From contig JAJPIO010000005.1 of NCBI GenBank assembly GCA_021324735.1, positions 1-64,000 on the forward strand: 64,000 nucleotides of DNA. The letters are read 5' to 3'. The position numbers and the translations under genes are program-made. The notes under the pieces are model-generated. The model was given only the letters and a program-made list of their open reading frames with translations. It ran no database searches and had not been told where the DNA came from. Shown here piece by piece: positions 31,696-40,296 of the stretch (position 1 is its first letter; each line of letters begins with the position of its first letter). This DNA is from Bacteroidota bacterium (GTDB taxonomy: Bacteria > Bacteroidota > Ignavibacteria > Palsa-1295).

Positions 31696-34614
31696 CTATC
31701 GTATAAAGAGTAAGCGCTTCGAGGTAACAGTCCCGGTAGCTTCGGCGCGAACGATGAAGGACCCCGAGGATAACTGTACTGGCAGCTGGATCTGCTGTTG
31801 GTTCTTACCCGTCTGACCGCTTATCTGTCCTTGCCAAATAATATGACCTAACGCATCAACGAGCGTCACATCCACTGTTTGCTGTATCGGTGAATGGAAG
31901 GAGATGACCAACGTACCGTCGGGTCCCAGTTCCGCATAGTCGAGTGTGAATCGTTCGCCCAGCATCACGGTGCGGAGAAGCGTGTCGCCACAAAGTCCCT
32001 TACCAAGAAAGACGGTTGACGCTGCTGGCGACGAAAAGATCGTTGGGCAATCACTTTCGACTCCTGACAAAGAACTTCCGATTACGATCGGTGTAAAAGT
32101 AGAATCGGAAACGTATGTTCTAAAAATAAGATAGGCTAGTGTACCATTGGTACCGAGGTCTGCAACGGAAGTGAAATGCAACGTATCGGTATTAACGCCG
32201 GGACTAAGTATCGGCAGCGGCCACGAGCTCGTCAAGGTACTTTGAAGTTCGGCATGATCGTATGTGATCACATTATGATTGTACGTCACATAAAGATCGA
32301 ACTGCTTTACTTTCGAATTCGACGGCAATCCCGATAGTGTTACCGTTGCAGTGGCCTGATTGCCAAAGGAAACAGGAGATGTTGTGACCGAAAGCTGCGT
32401 AAGTGTAGAATCGTAAATATACGAAATCGGATACGACAGCGAAAGATCTTGTTTTACTGTATCACCGCAGCGAAGATAATACACCGTTGCGTGTATAATG
32501 GCGGGTCCAGCTACTGCAGAGGGCGTTAGTTCGAGTGTTAAGAGGGTGTCACTGCCCGAGACCAGTGTTGGTGTCTCTTCTAAAAAGGTGTAGTCTCCTT
32601 TGGTCTGACCGCTCTCCGAGAAGTTGGTTGGAAGAAGCATTACTCCTGGCTGCGAAAGCAGGAAATGCTGGGCAGATGTATCGTATTTGATCTCGATCTT
32701 CGAAAGAATAAGTTCATCTTCCGGCTTAACGATCGCATCGGCCATTACATGGATGGTAACCGGCCTGCAAACTGAAGCCGCCGTATTTGATAATTGGAAT
32801 TTGCGGTCGATATCGGCTGGAGCATGGATCGAGAATGATACGGGAATGAGCGTCATGTGCTCTACGGCATCACCGCAGGCTGTTGGTACATCATTCTTAC
32901 CAACGGTGGTCGAGCTAATACTTTTCCATCCCTGAAAATTGATCTTGAACAGATCGGAGCCGGTCACATACGGTTCTCCGAGCACGGTCACGATCACCGT
33001 ACCGGTAATGGAGGAATCGATGTAATACCTTCCTGCCTGGAGTACATTGTGTGGCTCGATACCAACAAAGTGCAACACCGATGCGTCGTACGATATTGGT
33101 ATGGAAAGTGAAAATATTCCTTCGGATAAAGTGATCGGCGTTGAAAGTGCGACGGTCACTCCAAAATCGGAACAGGTCGTTGCAGAATCGGCGTGGAACA
33201 GGATCGTGTGTTGTGCCGAGTCGTGAACGGCTGGCGGAGCGGTACCGCCCGCCATGTACGAATATGCATCCGCAAGGTCGAAACCTGTTACTAATCCAAA
33301 TATGGGAACAGGAGAAGTGACCGTATGCACACCTGGGAAAACTGAAGGCGTGATCGCACTGTACTCACTATTATGAATGACAATAGGCGCAACCCCTAAT
33401 GATGAAAGCGGCTTTCCATCGAGTTCGATGGCGTTATACGCGGATGTTGGGAATACCAGCGGCGCCCAGTTCTGGAAGGTACCGAAGGAGGGAGTACTCC
33501 AGAGCAATGTGTCGGTGTAGAATGCGGTATCGAGAAGCGTTACAAGTGTAGGATCGCTGACGCCGCCCAAAAATCCTTTGACGGCCACTTCGTTACCCTG
33601 TGCAAGTTGATGCGCTTCGACCAGCGGTGGCGGACCCCCGGTCTGGCTATAAATATTAATTTCAGCGCTACCAGCGGCCAAGGCACGAATCCGATTATTA
33701 ACCGAGCCTACAAATCCATCATTGATCGAAGCAACGAACGGTTGATCGCTGGTTAAGACCACTTCTACAACCGTATCGATAGCTCCAATCGGCGGAGCGA
33801 AAAAGTGAGTACCCCACCACTTTTTACCGACAAGCTCGTCCATCAACTCATTGCATGACTCTGCCTTGAGCGGAACATACGCACACGTAAGACCGGAGAT
33901 CACACTCACCGGTTTGGTAGAATGGATCGTTGAGCCGGAAAGCGAAGGATCGGAAGGATGATCGGATGTATCGGCTTTGACAATGTAGGATTCACCCTGA
34001 TTCAACGTGACCGTGATCGGTACATTCGCTTGCTCACCAGCCATGGTATTGACGGAAGGAGTTATCGTTACGACCGTTCCATCATACGGCGCGGTTACGA
34101 CGAATTCGCAGTTATTATGCTCTACATCGGCCGGATCGTCCCAAATACCCCATCCAAAGGTTACATAGCTGGTGTCCAATGCATCGTCTGGAAGCAATTG
34201 AGTACCGTCTCCGGCATAGGGCACGTAATCGTGCAGAAAGAGATCGACCGGTTCGGTCGTCTTAACCAGAATACCTTTATTGGACTTGCCAAGATCGTGA
34301 ATTTGCAGAAGATTATAGGGCAAATCGATGACAGTTGGCGCACCGGAAATAAAATTGAAATTTTGAATAAAGCCGTTCGGCGATTGAACGACCCCACAAC
34401 CACTATATTGGCTTACGACGGTGAGCGTCAGTTTTGTTGCTGATCGTGCGCTATCGCCCAGAAGATTATCGGGACCTTCGATAATACCGAAGGTAAACGC
34501 TCGTCCGGCTCTGGAAAGAACCGATTGTGCTTTTACGCGTGACGTAGCCGACAGCATGGCGAACGCCAGGACCAAAACGAGAAGAGATCGACGAATTCTG
34601 ACCGACTCCAACAT
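31696..34614 (-). CDS. Large T9SS-exported protein with IgGFc-binding-like N-terminal domain
   Basis: 972 residues. Signal peptide 1-29. Residues of about 30-470 resemble the IgGFc-binding N-terminal domain (PF17517-like): FGIIEGPDNLLG, LTLTVVSQYSGCGVV, CEFVVTAPYDGTVVTITP, STKPVSVISGLTCAYVP and CNELMDELVGKKWWGTHFF. Three cohesin-like beta-sandwich stretches follow at about 480-860 (FSLSIPISYDASVLHFVGIE, IEIKYDTSAQHFLLS, FDLYVTYNHNVITYDHAEL). The last 85 residues are a T9SS sorting domain (VDVTLVDALGHIIW, LSSGSFIVRAEATG, ending KRLLFIR). The IgG-binding name is historical; here it most likely marks an adhesive surface protein. Confidence 0.8.
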   Translation of the reverse strand: MLESVRIRRSLLVLVLAFAMLSATSRVKAQSVLSRAGRAFTFGIIEGPDNLLGDSARSATKLTLTVVSQYSGCGVVQSPNGFIQNFNFISGAPTVIDLPYNLLQIHDLGKSNKGILVKTTEPVDLFLHDYVPYAGDGTQLLPDDALDTSYVTFGWGIWDDPADVEHNNCEFVVTAPYDGTVVTITPSVNTMAGEQANVPITVTLNQGESYIVKADTSDHPSDPSLSGSTIHSTKPVSVISGLTCAYVPLKAESCNELMDELVGKKWWGTHFFAPPIGAIDTVVEVVLTSDQPFVASINDGFVGSVNNRIRALAAGSAEINIYSQTGGPPPLVEAHQLAQGNEVAVKGFLGGVSDPTLVTLLDTAFYTDTLLWSTPSFGTFQNWAPLVFPTSAYNAIELDGKPLSSLGVAPIVIHNSEYSAITPSVFPGVHTVTSPVPIFGLVTGFDLADAYSYMAGGTAPPAVHDSAQHTILFHADSATTCSDFGVTVALSTPITLSEGIFSLSIPISYDASVLHFVGIEPHNVLQAGRYYIDSSITGTVIVTVLGEPYVTGSDLFKINFQGWKSISSTTVGKNDVPTACGDAVEHMTLIPVSFSIHAPADIDRKFQLSNTAASVCRPVTIHVMADAIVKPEDELILSKIEIKYDTSAQHFLLSQPGVMLLPTNFSESGQTKGDYTFLEETPTLVSGSDTLLTLELTPSAVAGPAIIHATVYYLRCGDTVKQDLSLSYPISYIYDSTLTQLSVTTSPVSFGNQATATVTLSGLPSNSKVKQFDLYVTYNHNVITYDHAELQSTLTSSWPLPILSPGVNTDTLHFTSVADLGTNGTLAYLIFRTYVSDSTFTPIVIGSSLSGVESDCPTIFSSPAASTVFLGKGLCGDTLLRTVMLGERFTLDYAELGPDGTLVISFHSPIQQTVDVTLVDALGHIIWQGQISGQTGKNQQQIQLPVQLSSGSFIVRAEATGTVTSKRLLFIR

Positions 34615-34722
34615 TATACCTACGTGAGGCCACTACCTGTGACCTTTTTGCTCCGACTCATCTATAAAACCGTGAAGGATGAGACATCACCCCGTGAGCG
34701 GCTCTTCTTATATAACACACCA

Positions 34723-34767
34723 ACGCCCGAAACGGGTGCAATCGTGCTCCGTTCCGGGCGTGTTTTT
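34723..34767. terminator. Terminator-like hairpin downstream of the 1078-residue protein
   Basis: ACGCCCG-AAACGG (34723-34735) pairs with CCGTT-CGGGCGT (34749-34761), followed on the plus strand by GTTTTTG. It lies 15 bases beyond the stop of the minus-strand gene, where the trailing T-run is weak (TTGGTGTGTT). Orientation is therefore ambiguous. Confidence 0.6.
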
Positions 34768-34781
34768 GCCCAAAAAAAGCC

Positions 34782-37700
34782 CTAATGGATGACTATCACT
34801 CGAATATGGCTTATGGTGCTGCCGGAGCGTGCCAAAAGCCAATACGAGCCCACCGGAAGATCGCGGGTATCTAAAATAGCCTCTGAGTCATTCAAAATAA
34901 AAGATTTTAGGCTTCTGCCGAGTGGATCTACGACCTGAATCTCATTTAGTAAGCTGTTGGCCATAAGCGTTAGTCTGTCACTTGCAGGGTTTGGTGACAC
35001 CTGCAAGGTGAGGGGTTGTAGGTCAGAAACGGAATTTAGCTGGACTTCGCTCAGAATCCGTTTTGAACCATCCTGCATGTAAGCAGTCAGACGATAACGC
35101 TCCGGAGTCGCCGGGGCATTAATATCCGTGAGAGAGTAGTTCGTGCGGCGATCGGCAATAGCAGTACCGACCGTCATTCCATCCTCGGTTCGCTCCACCT
35201 CATATCGTACGATCTCATCCTCACTCGCCATCTTCCACTGGATGACCGCAGAGCCGGTAGAAGTGCGATACGCATCCAGCGATAGCAGTTCGATCGGAAG
35301 ATACGTGGATGCCCCGCTGGTAACGAGTCGGAACATGGGCAGTAAGTAACCACCTTGATCTACTGTGGAAGCCGAAGGCGTTAAGTATGATACTCGACTA
35401 CTAGTAGCAAATAGCCCGAGCACATCAGGACGGAAAAATCCATATCTCGTATTGGATGCTGTTGTTGAATCGATATAGGTATAATATGCTAAGCCATTCG
35501 AGGCATCTCCACCAAGATTCGATCCAGACGACATGACGAAATGAATGCGATAAACAGAATCAGCACGCATAATGTAGGGCGTAGTAAACGAGCCTCGATA
35601 CCAGCCTTTTGCTGTGGGAGACAACGAGACGGTTCGTGTTGCGCTATCGCCATTACCAACGAGCGTAAGCGTCCAATTACTGGTCGGACTTGACCCTCGA
35701 TAGTAAAATGCAACGCCTCGCAATGTATCATTGCCTGAACTCGTCGCCGAGTGAAATGTACAGTAGAAATTGGTTGCGGGAGTAGTGGTTGTTCCTACCG
35801 TATCTGGCTGACCATCATCGAGCGCGTAGGTATCATCAATGTAAAGGGTCTTATAAAAGATGTTAGTATCGTTTGTAGGATAACTTTCGAAATAATTTGC
35901 ACCGATCGTAACATAGACGGTAAACGATGGCCCTTGACTGCCTTGAAGATTCCAGGCCGCCATCGGAAAGATCGAATCGGTAAGACCGGATGGGAAGGTG
36001 AATGGCCGGGTTTGATCGTACACAATGCGTGCAAGCGCATCTACGATCGTAACATGTAAGAGTGAAACGCCCAGATCGACACCATCACCATTGTTTAAGA
36101 TACGCACTTTGGGGATCGTCCAGGCTGCAAGATTGCGCGGCACATGAGTATAAGGCCCATTACCTAAGTCGACATCGATCGGTTCGAACTCTGTTTTATG
36201 TGCCTGAAACGGTTCGAGGTGGACCGCATCGATAACGAAGTTATCTGCATCCTCAAAATAATTTTGTACTGATTCGCCGTTGCGTGCCTTTAAGCGAAAG
36301 CGCACCCTGAAGTGATTGTGAAGATAACTGGTGTCGAGTAAGACTCGGAATGTCTGAGTCGTTGCATCAAAACCACCCGGTATGACGCCTAACAAGCCCC
36401 AATCGGATTCGGTAGGATTCCACTTGGAGCCCGACCGTTTCAGTCCCTCAACAAGCAGGGAATCGCCAGCATGTATTATAACACCTGAAGAGCTGACGAG
36501 CGGCACATCGGGACCAGCCTGTAGGCGATTGATGATGCCTGCAATTGCGCTATCGGTAGATAAACCGCGCTGATAGTGGAAATAAAGATACACGCTCGAA
36601 GACTGGCTCAGATCGAACGGAGCACTCGCCAGTGTATCGCCGCCAACATCGATCGGATATGGATTGCCATTCGCATCCAGGCGGTTTAGAACAACTGCTT
36701 TCCCAGAATGAAATATGGTATTGGGAGCATCGCCGACTCGCATGATCGAACTCAAACTACGAGCATCCGCGCCTGCATTGGACCAGACGCACGATGATAT
36801 GCCTCCATCAAAATCCTCTCGAAAAGGTACTGACTGATTAGAGAGTCCTACGAAGTAACGGGTAACCGTATTATTACCGGCATATTGATCGCTTACATTA
36901 TTGCGATAGGAGATCGTAAAGGTGATCTTATAACTTGCACAACTAAGGTTCGAGGCCAATGGCGCGTTGTATGTCGTAATAGCCTGCCGTGCACAAGAAA
37001 TGCTATCGTATTTATTGTAGATCGTTGTACTGGTTGTGAGGTTGGTGATCGTCGTTTGCACGAATACTAAGATCGCTGTATCGCAAACGTTTTGGATCTT
37101 ACATTGCGGAGTAAGCTGTGTCGTAGTCAATTCATACCGGTCGTTCGGCGGCATCGTTACCGAAGAGATTAAGAACGCCTCGTTCGGCATTCTCCAGAAT
37201 TTGATGCAAAGGTGATTGTGAAGGGGCTGATTATAATTTGGATTGGGATTCGTGGCGAAGTAATATCCTTTGTGAAGATACATTACACCAAACCCATTGC
37301 CGCCATCCGTAAGGCCGATCGTTGCGACTTGCTGTATCAGCGCCGCTGCCGAAACTCCATTGAACGAACCGTCGAACGATTTGTAAGCAAACGTGATCGT
37401 ACTATCGGCCCCGGCAAACGCTACCTGAAATGTAGCACGTACGAGACCATTCGTGCCTTTAAGAGCAAGATTATAGTATGAAACATAGAAGGAGTCATTA
37501 GCAACGCGTACGAAAACTTTCGTGGAATCACCAGTTGTTCGAAATTCCCAATCGGCCCATAAGGGTGCTAAAAGATTCTTTTGCAACGCAGCAGACGGCA
37601 TGACAATATTGACCGGAGAACTATCACGTCCATTCAGTGTGATCGTGCCATTGGTCGAAAGGCCACTGCCGGGAGACATGAATGGCGTACCGGGCGGTGG

Positions 37701-38018
37701 AGGCGTTATCTGTTCCGGCGGTTGAAGTACCCAAACGGGTCGACTATAATAATAGAAGAATATCGAATCGATGGTTGAAGGCAAATTCGCAAATCCATCG
37801 TCGGTATTCGACCATGTTGTAACGCGACCCCAGGTCCCATACGTTGTATCAACGAAGTTATAGGTCGGTGTTAATGGTGAATCATCGTCGGAATCGACGG
37901 GATAGAATTCGCCGCGCGCCTGACCCGTTGTCGGATTCGCGCGCCGTGCAAGACCAGAACCGGCCCAAATGGTAGAGGTGAGAACCGTGAGGAAAGAAAG
38001 GAGTAGATATCGTTTCAT
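34782..38018 (-). CDS. Giant T9SS-exported protein of unknown function
   Basis: 1078 residues. Signal peptide 1-24 (FLTVLTSTIWAGSGLA). Rich in Ser/Thr and beta structure, with repeated stretches of sandwich type, for example FREDFDGGISSCVWSN (start of a MAM/lectin-like module at about 400) and APFDLSQSSSVYLYFHYQRG. The segment ELLSLDAYRTSTGSAVIQWKMASE is an FN3-like strand set typical just before T9SS tails. The C terminus (VSPNPASDRLTLMAN, QVVDPLGRSLKSF, LPVGSYWLLARSG) is a type A sorting domain. A strong AGGAGG lies 6 bases before the ATG at 38018, unusual in a phylum that rarely uses Shine-Dalgarno sites. Likely a cell-surface or secreted structural or adhesive protein. Confidence 0.8.
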   Translation of the reverse strand: MKRYLLLSFLTVLTSTIWAGSGLARRANPTTGQARGEFYPVDSDDDSPLTPTYNFVDTTYGTWGRVTTWSNTDDGFANLPSTIDSIFFYYYSRPVWVLQPPEQITPPPPGTPFMSPGSGLSTNGTITLNGRDSSPVNIVMPSAALQKNLLAPLWADWEFRTTGDSTKVFVRVANDSFYVSYYNLALKGTNGLVRATFQVAFAGADSTITFAYKSFDGSFNGVSAAALIQQVATIGLTDGGNGFGVMYLHKGYYFATNPNPNYNQPLHNHLCIKFWRMPNEAFLISSVTMPPNDRYELTTTQLTPQCKIQNVCDTAILVFVQTTITNLTTSTTIYNKYDSISCARQAITTYNAPLASNLSCASYKITFTISYRNNVSDQYAGNNTVTRYFVGLSNQSVPFREDFDGGISSCVWSNAGADARSLSSIMRVGDAPNTIFHSGKAVVLNRLDANGNPYPIDVGGDTLASAPFDLSQSSSVYLYFHYQRGLSTDSAIAGIINRLQAGPDVPLVSSSGVIIHAGDSLLVEGLKRSGSKWNPTESDWGLLGVIPGGFDATTQTFRVLLDTSYLHNHFRVRFRLKARNGESVQNYFEDADNFVIDAVHLEPFQAHKTEFEPIDVDLGNGPYTHVPRNLAAWTIPKVRILNNGDGVDLGVSLLHVTIVDALARIVYDQTRPFTFPSGLTDSIFPMAAWNLQGSQGPSFTVYVTIGANYFESYPTNDTNIFYKTLYIDDTYALDDGQPDTVGTTTTPATNFYCTFHSATSSGNDTLRGVAFYYRGSSPTSNWTLTLVGNGDSATRTVSLSPTAKGWYRGSFTTPYIMRADSVYRIHFVMSSGSNLGGDASNGLAYYTYIDSTTASNTRYGFFRPDVLGLFATSSRVSYLTPSASTVDQGGYLLPMFRLVTSGASTYLPIELLSLDAYRTSTGSAVIQWKMASEDEIVRYEVERTEDGMTVGTAIADRRTNYSLTDINAPATPERYRLTAYMQDGSKRILSEVQLNSVSDLQPLTLQVSPNPASDRLTLMANSLLNEIQVVDPLGRSLKSFILNDSEAILDTRDLPVGSYWLLARSGSTISHIRVIVIH

Positions 38019-38105
38019 AACCGCCTCCTGAGAGATAGATTAATTTACCACTAATATAAGCAAACTGCGTGACCCAACGATGCTTTGTTTTGGTTAGTAA
38101 CAGCA

Positions 38106-39242
38106 ATGATTAGTCTCGATCAGGCTCTGCGTGATGTATTCGAATGGGCAAAATTGCAGGATTTCGCAGGTCACGATCCGCATGACCTGCTGTCGTCTCC
38201 ACTGTTTAGATCCGTAAATAGCTCATGGCTCAGGCTTATTGCTTTACAACTGGGACGCAAGTCGGTTCTTAACCTACATACTTTATTACACGTCCCCCGC
38301 TCGGAGAATGCGAAAGCATTGGCGCTATTCATTTCCGGACTTTCACGTGCAAAAAAGGCAGCCACTCCGGACTGGGACGAACAAGTTCGCAAATTAGGCG
38401 AGCGTCTCGTACAGGCTATGCACGATTCTGGTGGTTGGGGATATCCATTTCCGTGGCAGTCACGCACTCATTATTTAGAACGGTATACACCGAACATCGT
38501 AACCACGGCGTTTGCTGGCAACGCACTTCTCGATCTTTATGATGAGACGCACAACGATTCCTTACTTGAAATCATCGATAACGTATGTCGCTACATCACT
38601 GAGTGCATACCACGGGTTGAGACTAAACAAGGTATCGCCTTCGGCTATGCCAAGAACGACCCGCAGATCGTTTTCAACGCATCCCTGCTTGGCGGAGAAT
38701 TCCTGGCCTATGCTAGTGAGCGGCTTCACAATTCTAACTATTGTACTATAGCAGAACAAGCAGCGGAGTTCGTAGTACAACATCAGGAGCCCGATGGTAG
38801 TTGGTTTTATGGACTCGAGCCTTCTCAACGCTGGCTCGATTCTTTTCATACCGGCTTCGTGATCGTGTCTTTAAAGAGGATCGGAACAATGACCAATAAT
38901 CCACTCTTGCTTCGATCGGCTGAACAAGGATACGAATACTACCACAACGCATTTTTAGAACCTGACTTTGCAATTGGATATTTCCCACATAAACGGTACC
39001 CGATCGACGCTCACGCACTCGGGCAGGCAATGACCACATTTTGCCAATTCGGAGATATTGAGACGGCGAAAAAGATCGCTGCGTGGTCTATTCAAAACAT
39101 GCGGTCAGCCAACGGATATTTCTATTATCAACGCCATCGCTTGTTTACAAATCGAATTCCATACATGCGCTGGTCTAACGCCTGGATGTTCCGAGGACTT
39201 TCAGAGATCATTTATTCTTTGAATGTAAGTAATGGTCGCTGA
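38106..39242 (+). CDS. Alpha/alpha-toroid protein of unknown function
   Basis: 378 residues from the ATG at 38106; the open frame also has a TTG at 38085. Repeated helix pairs with aromatic-rich inter-helix loops (HDSGGWGYPFPWQ, QHQEPDGSWFYG, HTGFVIVSLKRIG, MRWSNAWMFRGLSE) are typical of (alpha/alpha)6 toroids such as squalene-cyclase-like, AGE epimerase-like or glycoside hydrolase folds. No signal peptide. Overlaps the next gene by 11 bases, so it works with the DUF354 protein. Such pairs occur in polysaccharide loci, so a glycan-modifying role is my inference. Confidence 0.6.
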   Translation: MISLDQALRDVFEWAKLQDFAGHDPHDLLSSPLFRSVNSSWLRLIALQLGRKSVLNLHTLLHVPRSENAKALALFISGLSRAKKAATPDWDEQVRKLGERLVQAMHDSGGWGYPFPWQSRTHYLERYTPNIVTTAFAGNALLDLYDETHNDSLLEIIDNVCRYITECIPRVETKQGIAFGYAKNDPQIVFNASLLGGEFLAYASERLHNSNYCTIAEQAAEFVVQHQEPDGSWFYGLEPSQRWLDSFHTGFVIVSLKRIGTMTNNPLLLRSAEQGYEYYHNAFLEPDFAIGYFPHKRYPIDAHALGQAMTTFCQFGDIETAKKIAAWSIQNMRSANGYFYYQRHRLFTNRIPYMRWSNAWMFRGLSEIIYSLNVSNGR

Positions 39243-40296
39243 ACGCATTACTACAATGGAAAAACATTCAAGGTCCATCGTATGGATAGACCTCGAAAAC
39301 TCGCCCCATGTTCCATTCTTTATTCCGATCATTCTCCAATTGGAGCAAGCCGGGTGCACGACATTTATCACCGCACGAGATTTTGCACAAACACGTGAAC
39401 TGATCGAACAGGCCGGATTGAACGCCCGATTCGTAGGTGGTGAATATGGAAGTGCAACGTTATGGAAAGCCCTCGGCTTAACTACACGCGCACTGCGGCT
39501 TGCGTGGATCGCAAAAGGAAGAAACATAAATCTCGCAATTGGCCATGGATCGCGAGGACTTCTGCTCGCCGCTCGAATGCTCCGCATTCCAACGCTTACA
39601 TTGTACGATTATGAAGGTGCAAGCGTATCGCTTTTTAATAAATGGAGCACCTACGTTATGACTCCCGAAGCGATCCCTCCGGCGACGCTTTATACGTTGG
39701 GATTATCAGCAGAGAGGCACCTTACTTATCCTGGCCTCAAAGAGGACATGTATGTATGCGATTTTACTTCAAACGACTCGATACTTTCAGAGCTCAATAT
39801 CGATCCGAGTAAGATCCTTGTAACGATCAGGCCGCCTTCACGAACCGCTCACTACCGCAGCGAAGCGTCCTTCAGGTTATTCGAGGAGATGATGCGGATG
39901 TTAAAAACAAAAAACAACGTACAGGTTGTCATTACGCCTCGAGATAAAAGCCAAAAAGAAGAACTCCAACAACGATTCTCTAACGAGACCAACATTATTA
40001 TTCCACCGCATGCAGTTAACGGCCTCAATCTATTATACCATTCGGATTTGGTGATCTCCGGCGGAGGCACAATGAACCGCGAGGCCGCAGCGCTTGGCGT
40101 GCCATGCATCACAATCTTCAAAGGACAGATCGGTGCAGTCGATCGCGACCTTATCGATAAAAGGAAAATGATCGAGGTCACAAAAGCTGAAGAAGTGCTT
40201 CCCTATCTTTTTAAACGCACCGCTGCACTGCACCCTGCCTCCACCAAAACTCGGGAAACGATCGTAAACACGATATTACGATTAGCTTCCCAATAG
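39232..40296 (+). CDS. DUF354 family glycosyltransferase-like protein
   Basis: 354 residues; an internal ATG at 39256 is an alternative start. N-terminal motif VWIDLENSPHVPFFIPI, then LAIGHGSRGLLLAARM and, in the C-terminal half, SDLVISGGGTMNREAAALGVPCITIF, which is the nucleotide-sugar-binding signature of GT-B/UDP-GlcNAc 2-epimerase-like folds in DUF354 proteins. Probably cytoplasmic. Its stop codon directly abuts that of the convergent hydrolase gene with no spacer. Substrate unknown. Confidence 0.82.
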   Translation: MVAERITTMEKHSRSIVWIDLENSPHVPFFIPIILQLEQAGCTTFITARDFAQTRELIEQAGLNARFVGGEYGSATLWKALGLTTRALRLAWIAKGRNINLAIGHGSRGLLLAARMLRIPTLTLYDYEGASVSLFNKWSTYVMTPEAIPPATLYTLGLSAERHLTYPGLKEDMYVCDFTSNDSILSELNIDPSKILVTIRPPSRTAHYRSEASFRLFEEMMRMLKTKNNVQVVITPRDKSQKEELQQRFSNETNIIIPPHAVNGLNLLYHSDLVISGGGTMNREAAALGVPCITIFKGQIGAVDRDLIDKRKMIEVTKAEEVLPYLFKRTAALHPASTKTRETIVNTILRLASQ

